A stretch of 64,000 bases of DNA. Origin: Peteryoungia rhizophila. Its GTDB lineage: Bacteria > Pseudomonadota > Alphaproteobacteria > Rhizobiales > Rhizobiaceae. Location of the stretch: contig NZ_STGT01000008.1 of NCBI RefSeq assembly GCF_004912145.1, positions 1 to 64,000 on the forward strand. Reading direction: 5' to 3'. The first letter of the stretch is position 1, and each line of letters begins with the position of its first letter. Both the position numbers and the translations under genes were made by a program. This document shows, piece by piece, positions 26,368 through 35,064 of the stretch. The notes beneath the pieces are model-generated. The model was not told the DNA's origin, made no database searches, and saw only the letters and a program-made list of their open reading frames with translations.

Positions 26368-28371
26368 TCAATGGCCAATCATGCTGTTGACGCCATCACC
26401 CGTTTGGCCGTCGTAATCTGACGGGAGGCACGAGGCATCGTAAGTCGGCGAGTGATCGCCTTGGTCGAGCATGGAATCATCGAGAAAAAGCACCGCTTCA
26501 GTGACCAGCGCATCCGGGTTCGGGTTGCCAAAATCGGGATGCGACGTAATCAGTTCAGCCTGAAAGAGCGTTTCCTGCGAATACTGTTCTCCGCCGATAT
26601 AGGTCTTGCCCACCGAATCCAGATCGATGATCGTGGCATTGTTGATAAGCGCGTTGGATCCTGTTTCGACCGTCCAGGTGGCATCGAGATCGGGTGAAAT
26701 TGCATCCATCGCCAGCGCGATCTGATCGCTGTCGCCGAGGATGTTCGTCTGACGAATGTATTGCAGGTTGATCAGGTCGCCGCTGATATAGAGTACCCGC
26801 AAACCTTGCAGGCCCGCGAAAGCCTCATCGGACAGCAGTTCCGGCGCGACGGTACCATTGCCATCAGCGAAGGATGCCAGGGTGTCGGCATGGTCCTGCG
26901 ACAGAGTGTCGAAACGGTCGGCGTCACCGATCGTGCCGATGCGGGCCTCGTTCCAGAGCAGGTTGCCGGATGAAGAAAACGAGCCTTCGCCCGATGTCTG
27001 GAAATCAGCCGTTGCGCCGATAAGATCATTGTCGAACAGGACGTTCATCTGGTGGATGATGTTCGCGTCGTAGATCGAGCCGCCGATGATGATCAGATCG
27101 TAAAAGAAGCCCAGTTCAAAGACCGAAGCGTGATTGACGGCGAAATTGTCACCGGCGATCACGCTTGTGGTGACCCCCGACGAGGAGATAATGCCGACGT
27201 CATCGTCAGTCATGAAGATGATCTGCTCGAGCCAGTTGACGATCATCAGGTCGCCATGGATCTCGGTGACGGCCCAGAATGCCGGATAGCCATCAGCGCC
27301 GCTCGCGTCGGACGTGGAACCATTGGACGTGTCCAGATGATCGAACGTTGCGATGTTGTACATCTCGTTCGCTGAAGCGTCCTTCGTCCAACCACTGACC
27401 GCTGCGCTGATATCGTCGGCGTCCCATAGTGCGTTGATCTGAACGATCGCGTTCGCTTCGACATGGTCACCGCCAACCACGGTCATGGTGGCGCCGGTCC
27501 AAATGTTCTGCAGCACGACATTGTTGATCAAGGTGTTGCCGCCGGTATGCACCTCCACCGAAGCATCGATCACGACTGTGCCGTCATCCGAGATCCAGGT
27601 GTTGACGCTTTGGTCGTCGACGTCTTCTTCCTCACCGCTCTCGTCATCGTCGAAGGTATGATAGTCCTCGATTACCGGGGTCTCCTCGACCAGTTCGCCG
27701 TTGACATAGATGCCGTCAATCGACGTCGCGCTGATGTGTAGCTGGATGGCGTCATGGTCGGCTGGCACATCCTCGAGCTGTTCGATGACTGTCTCGATTA
27801 CGCCGATCAGGTCTTCGCTCGAGCCGGCACGCGCGAAGTTGCCGAGAGGCGATAGAGCGGAAGCCTCTTCGAACCCCCCGAGGACTGCGGCGTCATCGAC
27901 GGTGTCAGGATTGAAGGCGAGCCCATGTCCGCCGACGCCGAAATAGTCGTCATCGGACAGGCTGATGGCTTGGCTGAAATGGTTGACGATCGATCCTGGC
28001 GGGTCGATCTCTTGCGAGAAGGAGTGCGCCGTCTTCATCGGGGTGCCGGCAGCATCCTTGAACAAATCGGGAAGGGGGCGGCCATCCATGGCATAGCCGA
28101 CCGTTCTGTCGGCGGGGACGGGCGGTGCGTCAACGAGCCTGGTCGGGACATACCAGTGATCAGGCGCCGGGGAACGGTAGCCGAAAGAAGGATCGAATCC
28201 CAGGAGATCGAAGGGCGCTCCGAACTCGCTCGTGTGGACCGGCAGCTTCTCGACTTCGAACTGAGCCCTTGTGACGGCGAATTCGGTGTAGGCCTCCCGA
28301 GCCCGAGCATTCTCCAGGCTGATATGGAAGAAGCCGATGAAGTGGCTGATCTCTTCGGTGAATTTGTCCAT
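26368..28371 (-). CDS. Large acidic beta-repeat protein, probable type I secretion substrate
   Basis: This is a protein of about 667 residues with no recognised enzyme domain. The N-terminal 150 residues contain aromatic-rich segments (HFIGFFHISLENARAREAY, DPSFGYRSPAPDHWYVPTRL). The rest holds about six degenerate units with a pattern like LINNxxI, then IxGG, then IxQxNxLxDxDxI, for example IIHQMNVLFDNDLI and YIRQTNILGDSDQI. It is strongly acidic, nearly free of Cys and lacks a Sec signal, as expected for type I cargo, but shows no GGxGxD nonapeptides. Start is uncertain: AAGGAG is well spaced for a TTG at 28380, while ATG 28371 is given. It directly precedes the exporter gene. Confidence 0.75.
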   Translation of the reverse strand: MDKFTEEISHFIGFFHISLENARAREAYTEFAVTRAQFEVEKLPVHTSEFGAPFDLLGFDPSFGYRSPAPDHWYVPTRLVDAPPVPADRTVGYAMDGRPLPDLFKDAAGTPMKTAHSFSQEIDPPGSIVNHFSQAISLSDDDYFGVGGHGLAFNPDTVDDAAVLGGFEEASALSPLGNFARAGSSEDLIGVIETVIEQLEDVPADHDAIQLHISATSIDGIYVNGELVEETPVIEDYHTFDDDESGEEEDVDDQSVNTWISDDGTVVIDASVEVHTGGNTLINNVVLQNIWTGATMTVVGGDHVEANAIVQINALWDADDISAAVSGWTKDASANEMYNIATFDHLDTSNGSTSDASGADGYPAFWAVTEIHGDLMIVNWLEQIIFMTDDDVGIISSSGVTTSVIAGDNFAVNHASVFELGFFYDLIIIGGSIYDANIIHQMNVLFDNDLIGATADFQTSGEGSFSSSGNLLWNEARIGTIGDADRFDTLSQDHADTLASFADGNGTVAPELLSDEAFAGLQGLRVLYISGDLINLQYIRQTNILGDSDQIALAMDAISPDLDATWTVETGSNALINNATIIDLDSVGKTYIGGEQYSQETLFQAELITSHPDFGNPNPDALVTEAVLFLDDSMLDQGDHSPTYDASCLPSDYDGQTGDGVNSMIGH

Positions 28372-28500
28372 CGTCGTCAAGGCCGTAACTCCTTGTTCCT
28401 GCAGTGCCGTCAAGACTGCGCGTCATGCGGCATAAAGGAGCTGCGCAGGAAGCCTGCGCAGCCCTGTTGTGTGTGTTCTGTGGCTCTGTGCGATCCAGGC

Positions 28501-30192
28501 TTACACGCCGTCGTCGCCGTCCTCGCCCACGACCGTGCTGGTCAGGCTGCCGCCGACTACCGTCATGTCGATGGCGTTCTGCTGCAGGTTGGCGCCCATG
28601 ACGATGTGCTGGTTGAAGGCACTGGTGTCGATGCCAGCGTCGGCACTTGCCGAACTGCTGCCGGTGACATAACCGTCATCACCATTGGCCGAACCCCAGG
28701 AACCGCCATCGCCTGCGCCACCGTAACCAGTGGACGCACTGCCGCCCGCGCCGCCGAATGCGCCATCGCCGCCCTGTGCCCAGCCGCCGACCGCGCCGCC
28801 ACCGGTGCCGGATGTCCATGCGCCGCTGAGAGCCGCACCGCCATCTCCACCGCCAGCCCAAGCGTCGCCGCCCCATGCTTCGCCGCTGGTCGCTGCGCCG
28901 GAAGCACCGCCAGCGCCATTGCCAGCCGCACCCGCGCCGCCGTCACCGCCGGCACCAAGACCGGTGCCATTGCCGGCACCCAGCCCCATGCCGAGACCAC
29001 CGGCATCGCCGCCGCCGCCGCCATTGCCGGAATTGGTTGCTGCGCCACTGCCACCACCGGGACCACCGGCGCCGCCGTCCGTTGCTGCGCCGCCGGTATT
29101 GCTGCCACCGGTGCCGCCGCCTCCGGCATTGCCACCTTCATTGTCGATGAGGATCGGATTGATCAAGCCCAGCGACAGGCCGAGGCCGTTTCCGCCTTCG
29201 CCGCCTGTGGCTTCGCTGTCACCGGCGTCGTCCGCGTCTCCACCTTCGGAATCACCGCCAGAGCCGCCTGCACCGCCAGCACCGGTGCCGTTGTTGCCGC
29301 TTGCGCCGCTACCTGCGAGAGCAAGGCCGGCTCCCAGACCCAGTCCGAGCCCCAGGCCGAGGCCGACGCCTGCCGCACCATTGCCGCCGTCACCGCCGAT
29401 ACCGATGCCGCCGAGTGCCGCGCCGGAGTCGGCACCGCCGGAATCACCTTCGCCGCCGTCGGAATCACCGCCATCGCCTTCGCCACCCTCAGCGCCGCTG
29501 AGTGCCAGGCCGCCGAGCCCGATGCCGCCAAGCGCTGCGCCGCCAAGCGAAAAGCCGCCATTGCCGCCGTCGCCGCCGTCGGCGTCGGCATTGCCGCCAC
29601 CGTTCCCGCCTCCACCGCCGCCGTTGATGCCTTCTTCGGCCTTGGCGAAGCCGCCATTGGCCTTGGCATTCACCGTAAATTTGGCATCATTCTTGACTTC
29701 GGCCTCTTCCAGCTTGTCATTGTCCTGGAGATTGGCGATCTGGTTGAAGACATTGCCGCTGTCATTGCCGTCGCCATCGAGAGCCTCGTTCATGATGTCC
29801 TTGAACTGGACATTGAACAGGCCTTCGACCGATGAACCCCCGGACACATCGATATCGGCGAAATCATCGTCGCTGGGCAAATAGCTTTCGAGCCCGGCAT
29901 CGAGTGTGACGCCGACCGTGACGGTTGTGGTGCTGATGTTTTCATTGACGTTGAGATTGGCATTCAGGTTGCCGTTACCGTTCAGGTTACCGTTACCGTT
30001 GCCATTCAGGTTGCCATTGCCATTGCCGTTGAGATTTTCGGACTCGCTGGACTGGTGCTGACCCTGACCCTGACCCTGGCCTTGTGCCTGAGCTTCAAGC
30101 TGGGCCTGGGCCTGGATCTGCGCTTCGGACTGTTCCTGATCCTGACTGTTGTCGTCGTCATGATCGTAAAAGTTATTCTTCGGCTTACCCAT
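28501..30192 (-). CDS. Gly/Asn-rich low-complexity protein, probable type I secretion substrate
   Basis: This is a 563-residue low-complexity protein. After an acidic start come Gln-Ala/Gly repeats, an Asn-Leu-Asn-Gly repeat block, a 110-residue acidic folded-looking part (residues about 85-190), then roughly 300 residues dominated by Gly-Gly-Xaa and Gly-Ala runs. The C-terminus (NQHIVMGANLQQNAIDMTVVGG) resembles a repeat unit of the neighbouring 667-residue protein (MTVVGGD), and the very end is acidic followed by Val, compatible with an uncleaved secretion signal. ATG 30192 has GGAGGA eight bases upstream. No Sec signal or enzyme motif is seen. It may form an extracellular matrix or surface layer; this is inference. 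Confidence 0.78.
   Translation of the reverse strand: MGKPKNNFYDHDDDNSQDQEQSEAQIQAQAQLEAQAQGQGQGQGQHQSSESENLNGNGNGNLNGNGNGNLNGNGNLNANLNVNENISTTTVTVGVTLDAGLESYLPSDDDFADIDVSGGSSVEGLFNVQFKDIMNEALDGDGNDSGNVFNQIANLQDNDKLEEAEVKNDAKFTVNAKANGGFAKAEEGINGGGGGGNGGGNADADGGDGGNGGFSLGGAALGGIGLGGLALSGAEGGEGDGGDSDGGEGDSGGADSGAALGGIGIGGDGGNGAAGVGLGLGLGLGLGAGLALAGSGASGNNGTGAGGAGGSGGDSEGGDADDAGDSEATGGEGGNGLGLSLGLINPILIDNEGGNAGGGGTGGSNTGGAATDGGAGGPGGGSGAATNSGNGGGGGDAGGLGMGLGAGNGTGLGAGGDGGAGAAGNGAGGASGAATSGEAWGGDAWAGGGDGGAALSGAWTSGTGGGAVGGWAQGGDGAFGGAGGSASTGYGGAGDGGSWGSANGDDGYVTGSSSASADAGIDTSAFNQHIVMGANLQQNAIDMTVVGGSLTSTVVGEDGDDGV
29950..30033 (-). repeat. Short tandem repeat coding for Asn-Leu/Asn-Gly units
   Basis: Near-identical 6-bp and 18-24-bp units encode NLNGNGNG-type repeats inside the Gly/Asn-rich gene. 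Copies differ mostly at third codon positions. Such arrays expand and contract readily, so length variation between strains is expected. Confidence 0.75.
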
Positions 30193-30993
30193 AGTCGTAT
30201 CCTCCATCATCGGATTCCGCGACTGCTTGACCGTTATTCATCTTCTATACGGTCTTTACATGCGAATTCCGGATTGATCTGCGGTTGAAAGACAGTTTCG
30301 CTCACGAGGCCACTCTCGATGTCGCCATTGGGGCGGTTCTCGATGTGAAGAGTGCTCCTCCTGACTGCGGTGATGAGACGTCGATCCCCGTTCGGGCCAT
30401 GTTTTGGAGTGGAATGCCCTATGCGAACAAAAAGGTCGCCGCCTCGAAACCAAGTCTGTCCTTGTCGGAGCCAGAATATAAGCTGATAGATGGAGCTAGT
30501 AATGTGCGGCGCAGCATTGTTGGGCTTGGACTAGACTATCGATGCATTTGAAAACTACTTTTCTTATATGTCGTCGATGTCGCCTTGTCGCGATATTGGT
30601 TCGGAATGAAACAGCTTTCGAATTGTTCTGCTCACGGTTGTTTCTTGCTCTGGCGCCTGCATGAAAAAGTTGTCTCCATGATGTCTTATGTGGGGCGGAT
30701 CGCCAATGACCGCGCTGATGTTTTGCCCTGAAACGGGATCAAAAGGCGTATTTCCTCGCCGGAATCTCCCTCGTTTTGTGTAGATGATCTAGACTTGTGC
30801 TTGTTTCCTTGGCGAAAAATGCGCTTCATTTTTTCAAGCGGTAAGATTGTTCTTGCTCATGGTGTCTAGGTGGGCGCCCATTAGATCGTTCGGACTATTC
30901 CCAACAGATGCGGTTTGGTTTACCTTTTTCTAAAGCAACGGAGATTGCGCCTTCTTGCGCACGCTGTGATTGTACTTCGGGGAGGCATGCTGC
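30193..30993. promoter_or_regulatory. 800-bp AT-richer divergent control region of the secretion locus
   Basis: This is the longest stretch without a convincing gene. It is visibly richer in A and T than its surroundings and separates the divergent LuxR gene and cargo operon. It holds an imperfect hairpin of A and T tracts (about 30808-30837) and inverted ACCGT/ACGGT near 30230-30253. A possible 88-codon frame from a TTG at 30285 has no ribosome site or domain. It probably contains both promoters and sites for the LuxR-type regulator. Confidence 0.5.
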
Positions 30994-31815
30994 ATGAAAC
31001 AACTTGCGCCTCACGTCGGGAGCGGTGGCGCGGATTTGGTGGCTTCCCTGGAGGCGATGCCTAATCTTCGAACACTTCTGTATGTTGGTCCACCGGATGT
31101 TATTTCCGGGGCGATGGCTGCGGCTATCCAAAGAGAATTCCCGTTTCTCAGGGTCTCCCAAAGTGTCAGCATGCAATCGGCTCTGGAAGAATTCGATATT
31201 CCGCTGCGGCTTTTGCTGGTCGATCTGCTTCATTTGCACGAGTTGAGCGAGTGTGCCACTGAGCTGCTTGCCCAGCATCCGTCTGCCGCCATCGCAATTG
31301 TCACGGACAGTGACTTGCGCGGCAGCGTCGAGCGGTTCCATCAGATCGACACCAGCCATGTCCAGGGCGTCCTGCCGCTGAACGTCAGTCTCGATGTTCT
31401 GCTTTCAATGCTGCGGATCATCCTGAGGGGAGGGACCTATTTTCCGTCGATTGCCTATCGCAATCAGGACGGCATTCGGTGGCGAAACGAAGGTGGCAGC
31501 GCGGAAGACGGGACGAAGCCGCAGCTTGTGCGGGAAGTGCAAGGCAAGATCATGCACCAGTTGACCAAGCGTGAAAACGAGATCCTCGCCAGGATCGCCC
31601 TGGGCAACCAGAACAAGATTATTGCTGCAGCACTCGGTGTGTCGGAACACACGGTCAAGATCCACATCCATAATATCATCACCAAACTCGGCGTGCACAA
31701 CCGAACGGAAGCCGTCGCGCTTTATTTTGAACACAGGGACAGGGAGGGTGGCGGTTCAAGCTCCGGCTATGTTCAAAGGCCGGGCAGCAATCCGGCCTCC
31801 GGCGGCGATGCGTAG
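30994..31815 (+). CDS. LuxR-family regulator, CsgD-like
   Basis: This is a 273-residue DNA-binding protein. The C-terminal helix-turn-helix is clear: LTKRENEILARIALGNQNKI, then ALGVSEHTVKIHIHNIITKLG and NRTEAV. The N-terminal part looks like a receiver fold (LLYVGPP, LLLVDLLH, AIVTDSD, GVLPLNVSLDVLLSMLRIIL) but lacks the usual acidic phosphorylation pocket, as in CsgD/VpsT-type regulators of matrix genes. ATG 30994 is preceded by GGGGAGG. It is divergent from the two secreted-protein genes and likely controls them. Confidence 0.87.
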   Translation: MKQLAPHVGSGGADLVASLEAMPNLRTLLYVGPPDVISGAMAAAIQREFPFLRVSQSVSMQSALEEFDIPLRLLLVDLLHLHELSECATELLAQHPSAAIAIVTDSDLRGSVERFHQIDTSHVQGVLPLNVSLDVLLSMLRIILRGGTYFPSIAYRNQDGIRWRNEGGSAEDGTKPQLVREVQGKIMHQLTKRENEILARIALGNQNKIIAAALGVSEHTVKIHIHNIITKLGVHNRTEAVALYFEHRDREGGGSSSGYVQRPGSNPASGGDA

Positions 31816-32290
31816 ATTTCAGGATGTGCTGCTGCTGGTCGGGCAGCTGAACTACACTTGGACCAATACCGAAAGTCTCCTGATCCACATGATCGCCGGC
31901 CTTGCTCAATCGGACAAGGAGACCGCGATTGTCATTTTTCTGACGCTGAATACGCCGCGCGCGCGCATTGATCTCGTCGAGCGCCTGGCCAAGATGCAGA
32001 AGACACCGGCGGACTGTCGTGCCGACGTGCTGGATTCAACCAAGCGTCTGTCCGATGAGGCCAAACTTCGCAACAAATACAATCATTGTATCTATTCTTT
32101 TGACCCGGATAGCGGCCGCGGACTGACCCAGTCGATGCGCATCTTCGAGGGCCGGGACGACATCAAATACGGCAAGATCGAGGAGCTCGACGATCAGGAA
32201 ATCGAGCGCATCCGCGAGAGCATCCGTTCCCTGATCAGGATCAACCAATCCTTTTGGCACATCACAGAGAAGTATGGATTTCCGAAATAG
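31808..32290 (+). CDS. Conserved-looking hypothetical protein overlapping the LuxR gene
   Basis: This is a roughly 160-residue soluble, mainly helical protein that I cannot assign to a family. Segments such as YTWTNTESLLIHMIAGL, TLNTPRARIDLVERLAK and ELDDQEIERIRESIRSLIRIN look like a compact helical bundle with many charged residues and no signal peptide. The ATG at 31808 overlaps the LuxR stop by eight bases, implying translational coupling and a shared role, perhaps modulating the regulator. An in-frame ATG at 31769 is possible but deeper in the regulator gene. Confidence 0.72.
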   Translation: MRRFQDVLLLVGQLNYTWTNTESLLIHMIAGLAQSDKETAIVIFLTLNTPRARIDLVERLAKMQKTPADCRADVLDSTKRLSDEAKLRNKYNHCIYSFDPDSGRGLTQSMRIFEGRDDIKYGKIEELDDQEIERIRESIRSLIRINQSFWHITEKYGFPK

Positions 32291-32368
32291 CGTTGGACGG
32301 AATGCAACTCCGTCTCTTCTCAATCCGAAGTCGGATGGTATCAGCGCTGCCATGCCATGGTGGCCGGT

Positions 32369-33391
32369 TCAGAGATTTTCCTTGAGCAGAACCTCGATGC
32401 GGATCTTTTCCTGGGATGCGATCAGTTCGCGCTGTTCGAGCCTTGCCCGCATGATGCGGATCGCGCTTCTTACGGCATGGCTCGGGTCCTGTGCGATGAT
32501 GGCATCGATCCGGTCATCCTTCAGCGCTTCCTCGCTGAATGGCGTGCGTTCATGAACCACGATCGTCAAGGCGCGCGGGTCTTGTACTTCCTCGATGGCG
32601 ATCAGCGGTGCCCTAGCTTCCGAGCTCAGGACATAGACAGCGCGGACATCCGGATGGTTCTCCAGAAGGCGGCGGATGACCTGTTTTGCGCGCTTTTCGT
32701 CGCCATAGGTTTCGAGCGAGGGCAGGGAGACAAGATCGGGGAACTGCTGGTTGATGATGCTGTCGAAGCCAAGTCGGCGCTCGATGCTGTCCTGGGCCAT
32801 CATCGTATCCGCAACGACCATGATCTTGCCCGTGCGGCCACCCAGGAAGCGGCCGATGATCTTGCCGGCGGTGGCGCCTGCGGCAAAGTTGTTGATGCCG
32901 ACGAAGTCTGCTTCAGGCAGGCGTTCCTGGCCGGACAGGAACTGGACGACCTTGATGTTGCGCTCGACAAGGCGGGCCATTGCGTCGCGGACCTGGGGCG
33001 ATTCCGGCGCCATGATGGCGACCCCGTCGACCTCGTTGCTCGTCAGCCGTGAGAGGCTTCTCGCGATCCCGTGGGGATCGGAGGCAGGTACCTGGATCAC
33101 ATCGATGTCTGTCAGGTCGGCGCGCATGGCATCGCGGGCCTTGTCCACCTGGGTCAGCAGCTCCGTGAGGTATTGGTCGCCTGCATGGGGGAGCACGAAA
33201 CAGAAGCGATAGATCCGGTTTCGGGCCAGATTGACCGCGGCTGGATTGCGGATGAAGCCCAGTCGCTCGATGGCTTCATTGACCTTGCGTGCGGCTTTTT
33301 CACTGACATTCGGCCTGTCGTTCAACACGCGATCGACCGTGGCAAGGCTCACGCCTGCCGCTTCCGCAAGATCTCTGGCTGTTGGTCTCAT
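32369..33391 (-). CDS. LacI family repressor
   Basis: This is a 340-residue regulator. The N-terminal helix-turn-helix is MRPTARDLAEAAGVSLATVDRVLND, with the hinge AARKVNEAIERLGF, followed by a periplasmic-binding-like effector domain (YRFCFVLPHAGDQYL, VDGVAIMAPESPQVRDAM, GRFLGGRTGKIMVVADT). The VDRVLND recognition helix resembles the RbsR-like branch. It is divergent from the polyol ABC operon. ATG 33391 is used because the longer frame would run through the twin palindromes that are its likely binding sites. The inducer is probably the transported sugar alcohol or its phosphate. Confidence 0.92.
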   Translation of the reverse strand: MRPTARDLAEAAGVSLATVDRVLNDRPNVSEKAARKVNEAIERLGFIRNPAAVNLARNRIYRFCFVLPHAGDQYLTELLTQVDKARDAMRADLTDIDVIQVPASDPHGIARSLSRLTSNEVDGVAIMAPESPQVRDAMARLVERNIKVVQFLSGQERLPEADFVGINNFAAGATAGKIIGRFLGGRTGKIMVVADTMMAQDSIERRLGFDSIINQQFPDLVSLPSLETYGDEKRAKQVIRRLLENHPDVRAVYVLSSEARAPLIAIEEVQDPRALTIVVHERTPFSEEALKDDRIDAIIAQDPSHAVRSAIRIMRARLEQRELIASQEKIRIEVLLKENL

Positions 33392-33464
33392 GTCATTATC
33401 CGCATGCGGCAAGGCAGCCGCCTGCGGAGAGTTCTCCAGCAAATTCAAACGAAAAGCAAGAAAA

Positions 33465-33480
33465 TGAGGTGCGCACCTCA
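33465..33480. promoter_or_regulatory. LacI operator copy 1
   Basis: TGAGGTGCGCACCTCA is a perfect 16-bp palindrome with a central CG step, the usual geometry of LacI-family operators. It lies in the divergent gap between the repressor gene and the binding-protein gene. Confidence 0.82.
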
Positions 33481-33494
33481 AAATTAACTTGCTT

Positions 33495-33510
33495 TGAGGT
33501 GCGCACCTCA
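33495..33510. promoter_or_regulatory. LacI operator copy 2
   Basis: This is an identical copy of TGAGGTGCGCACCTCA whose centre is 30 bp from the first, close to three helical turns. The pair would place two repressor dimers on one face of the DNA and repress both divergent promoters. Confidence 0.82.
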
Positions 33511-33689
33511 ATTATATCATCCACAGAGTTGAATGGAGGCTGGCAGATCCTGCCGCGGCCATGGCTCGCTGTCGGCGCCGGAGGAGGAAAGCGGACCGAC
33601 CGGAGGACTGCGCATCTTGTGTTGGGCCCTTTGGGGGCGTTGGACGAAACGCGATGGAGGTCGCTGTTTCGCAATGGGAGGAGAACGTC

Positions 33690-35024
33690 ATGAAGCCTGC
33701 ATTCCTGAAATCATCCGTCGCACTGGCGACCTTGTTGCTTGCCGGTCTGTCCAGTGCAGGCGGCGCCAAAGCGGAGGATCTGACCCTTTGCTGGGCCGCC
33801 TGGGATCCCGCAAATGCGCTTGTCGAACTCAGCAAGGACTTCGAGGCTAAGTCCGGCCACAAGATGAAGTTCGAATTCGTGCCGTGGCCGAATTTTGCCG
33901 ACCGCATGCTCAACGAGCTCAATTCGGGCGGCAAGCTCTGCGACCTCTTGATCGGCGACAGCCAGTGGATCGGTGGTGCCGCCGAAAACGGCCAGTATGT
34001 GAAGCTCAATGATTTCTTCGCCAAGGAAGGGATCACGATGGACAACTTCATCCCGGCGACCGTGGTCGGCTATGCCGAGTGGCCGAAGGGCACACCGAAC
34101 TACTGGGCGCTGCCGGCATTCGGCGACGTGGTCGGCTGGACCTATCGCAAGGATTGGTTCTCGCGCCCCGAGCTTCAGGAAGAGTTCAAGACGAAGTACG
34201 GCCGCGATCTCGCCGTGCCGAAGACTTTTGCCGAGCTCAAGGACATTGGCGAATTCTTCCAGGGTCGCGATATCGACGGCAAGACCGTTTATGGTGCTGC
34301 CATCTATACCGAGCGCGGCTCGGAGGGCATCACCATGGGGGCGATGGACGTCCTCTATTCCTTCGGCTTCGAATATCAGAACCCCGACAAGCCCTACGAC
34401 ATGGAAGGTTTCGTCAATTCGCCATCCGCCATCGCGGGCCTCGAATTCTACAAGACCCTGTACGACTGCTGCACGCCGCCCGGCTCCTCGGACACCTATA
34501 TGTCCGAGAACATCGATGCCTATAAGTCCGGCCAGGTGGCACTGCAGATGAATTTCGCCTTCATCTGGCCGGGTATCCATGCCGACGCCAATGTCGGTGG
34601 CGACAAGTCGGGTTATTTCCCCAATCCGGCCGGTCCCGATGGCAAGCAGTTCGCGCAGCTCGGAGGGCAGGGTATCTCGGTGGTCGCGGCGTCGTCGAAG
34701 CAGGATGCGGCGCTCGAATACATCAAGTGGTTCGCCCAGCCGGAAATCCAGAACAAGTGGTGGTCGCTGGGTGGCTATTCGGCCCTGCGTTCTGTCGTCG
34801 AGGATCCGGGCTTCGCATCCAGCCAGCCCTATGCCCAGACCTTCCTCGACTCCATGGCGATCGTGAAGGACTTCTGGGCGGAGCCGTCCTACGCCTCCCT
34901 CCTCCAGGCATCCCAGAAGCGCTTCCACGACTATGTCGTGGCGGGCCAGGGCACGTCCAAGGAAGCGCTTGACGGGCTGGTGAAGGACTGGACCGAGGTC
35001 TTCGAGGACGAAGGTAAACTCTGA
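33690..35024 (+). CDS. Sugar/polyol ABC transporter substrate-binding protein
   Basis: This is a 444-residue periplasmic receptor of family 1 (SBP_bac_1, CUT1 type). The signal peptide runs MKPAFLKSSVALATLLLAGL to an Ala-rich GAKA-E site. Mature features include LTLCWAAWDPANALVELSKDFE, FEFVPWPNFADRMLNELNSGG and CDLLIGDSQWIGGAAENGQY, the latter pattern resembling glycerol and polyol receptors of rhizobia. ATG 33690 follows GGGAGGAG. It is the first gene of the operon and is followed by an intercistronic hairpin that may raise its expression. Confidence 0.9.
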   Translation: MKPAFLKSSVALATLLLAGLSSAGGAKAEDLTLCWAAWDPANALVELSKDFEAKSGHKMKFEFVPWPNFADRMLNELNSGGKLCDLLIGDSQWIGGAAENGQYVKLNDFFAKEGITMDNFIPATVVGYAEWPKGTPNYWALPAFGDVVGWTYRKDWFSRPELQEEFKTKYGRDLAVPKTFAELKDIGEFFQGRDIDGKTVYGAAIYTERGSEGITMGAMDVLYSFGFEYQNPDKPYDMEGFVNSPSAIAGLEFYKTLYDCCTPPGSSDTYMSENIDAYKSGQVALQMNFAFIWPGIHADANVGGDKSGYFPNPAGPDGKQFAQLGGQGISVVAASSKQDAALEYIKWFAQPEIQNKWWSLGGYSALRSVVEDPGFASSQPYAQTFLDSMAIVKDFWAEPSYASLLQASQKRFHDYVVAGQGTSKEALDGLVKDWTEVFEDEGKL

Positions 35025-35064
35025 GCCGCAGGTGCGGGACGGAGTTCTCCAATGAGGGCTCCAG

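Noticed and set aside
26368..28371. RTX toxin or adhesin
   Set aside because: No GGxGxDxxx calcium-binding nonapeptides were found despite the type I exporter next door.
27925..29835. Long plus-strand frame of 636 codons rich in Ala, Thr and Cys across the two repeat-protein genes
   Set aside because: It spans two genes on the other strand, has no ribosome site or domain, and its repeats mirror the Gly codons of the opposite strand.
28730..29884. Plus-strand Pro/Ser-rich frame of 384 codons that looks like a proline-rich surface protein
   Set aside because: GGC/GCC codons for Gly and Ala on the minus strand read as Pro and Ala codons in reverse. The minus-strand frame has a good start site and operon context.
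29950..30033. CRISPR-like array
   Set aside because: The repeats are short, contiguous, in frame and coding, without unique spacers, and there are no cas genes.
30285..30551. Possible 88-codon gene in the 800-bp control region
   Set aside because: It starts at TTG without a ribosome site, has no recognisable motif and lies in AT-richer DNA typical of a control region.
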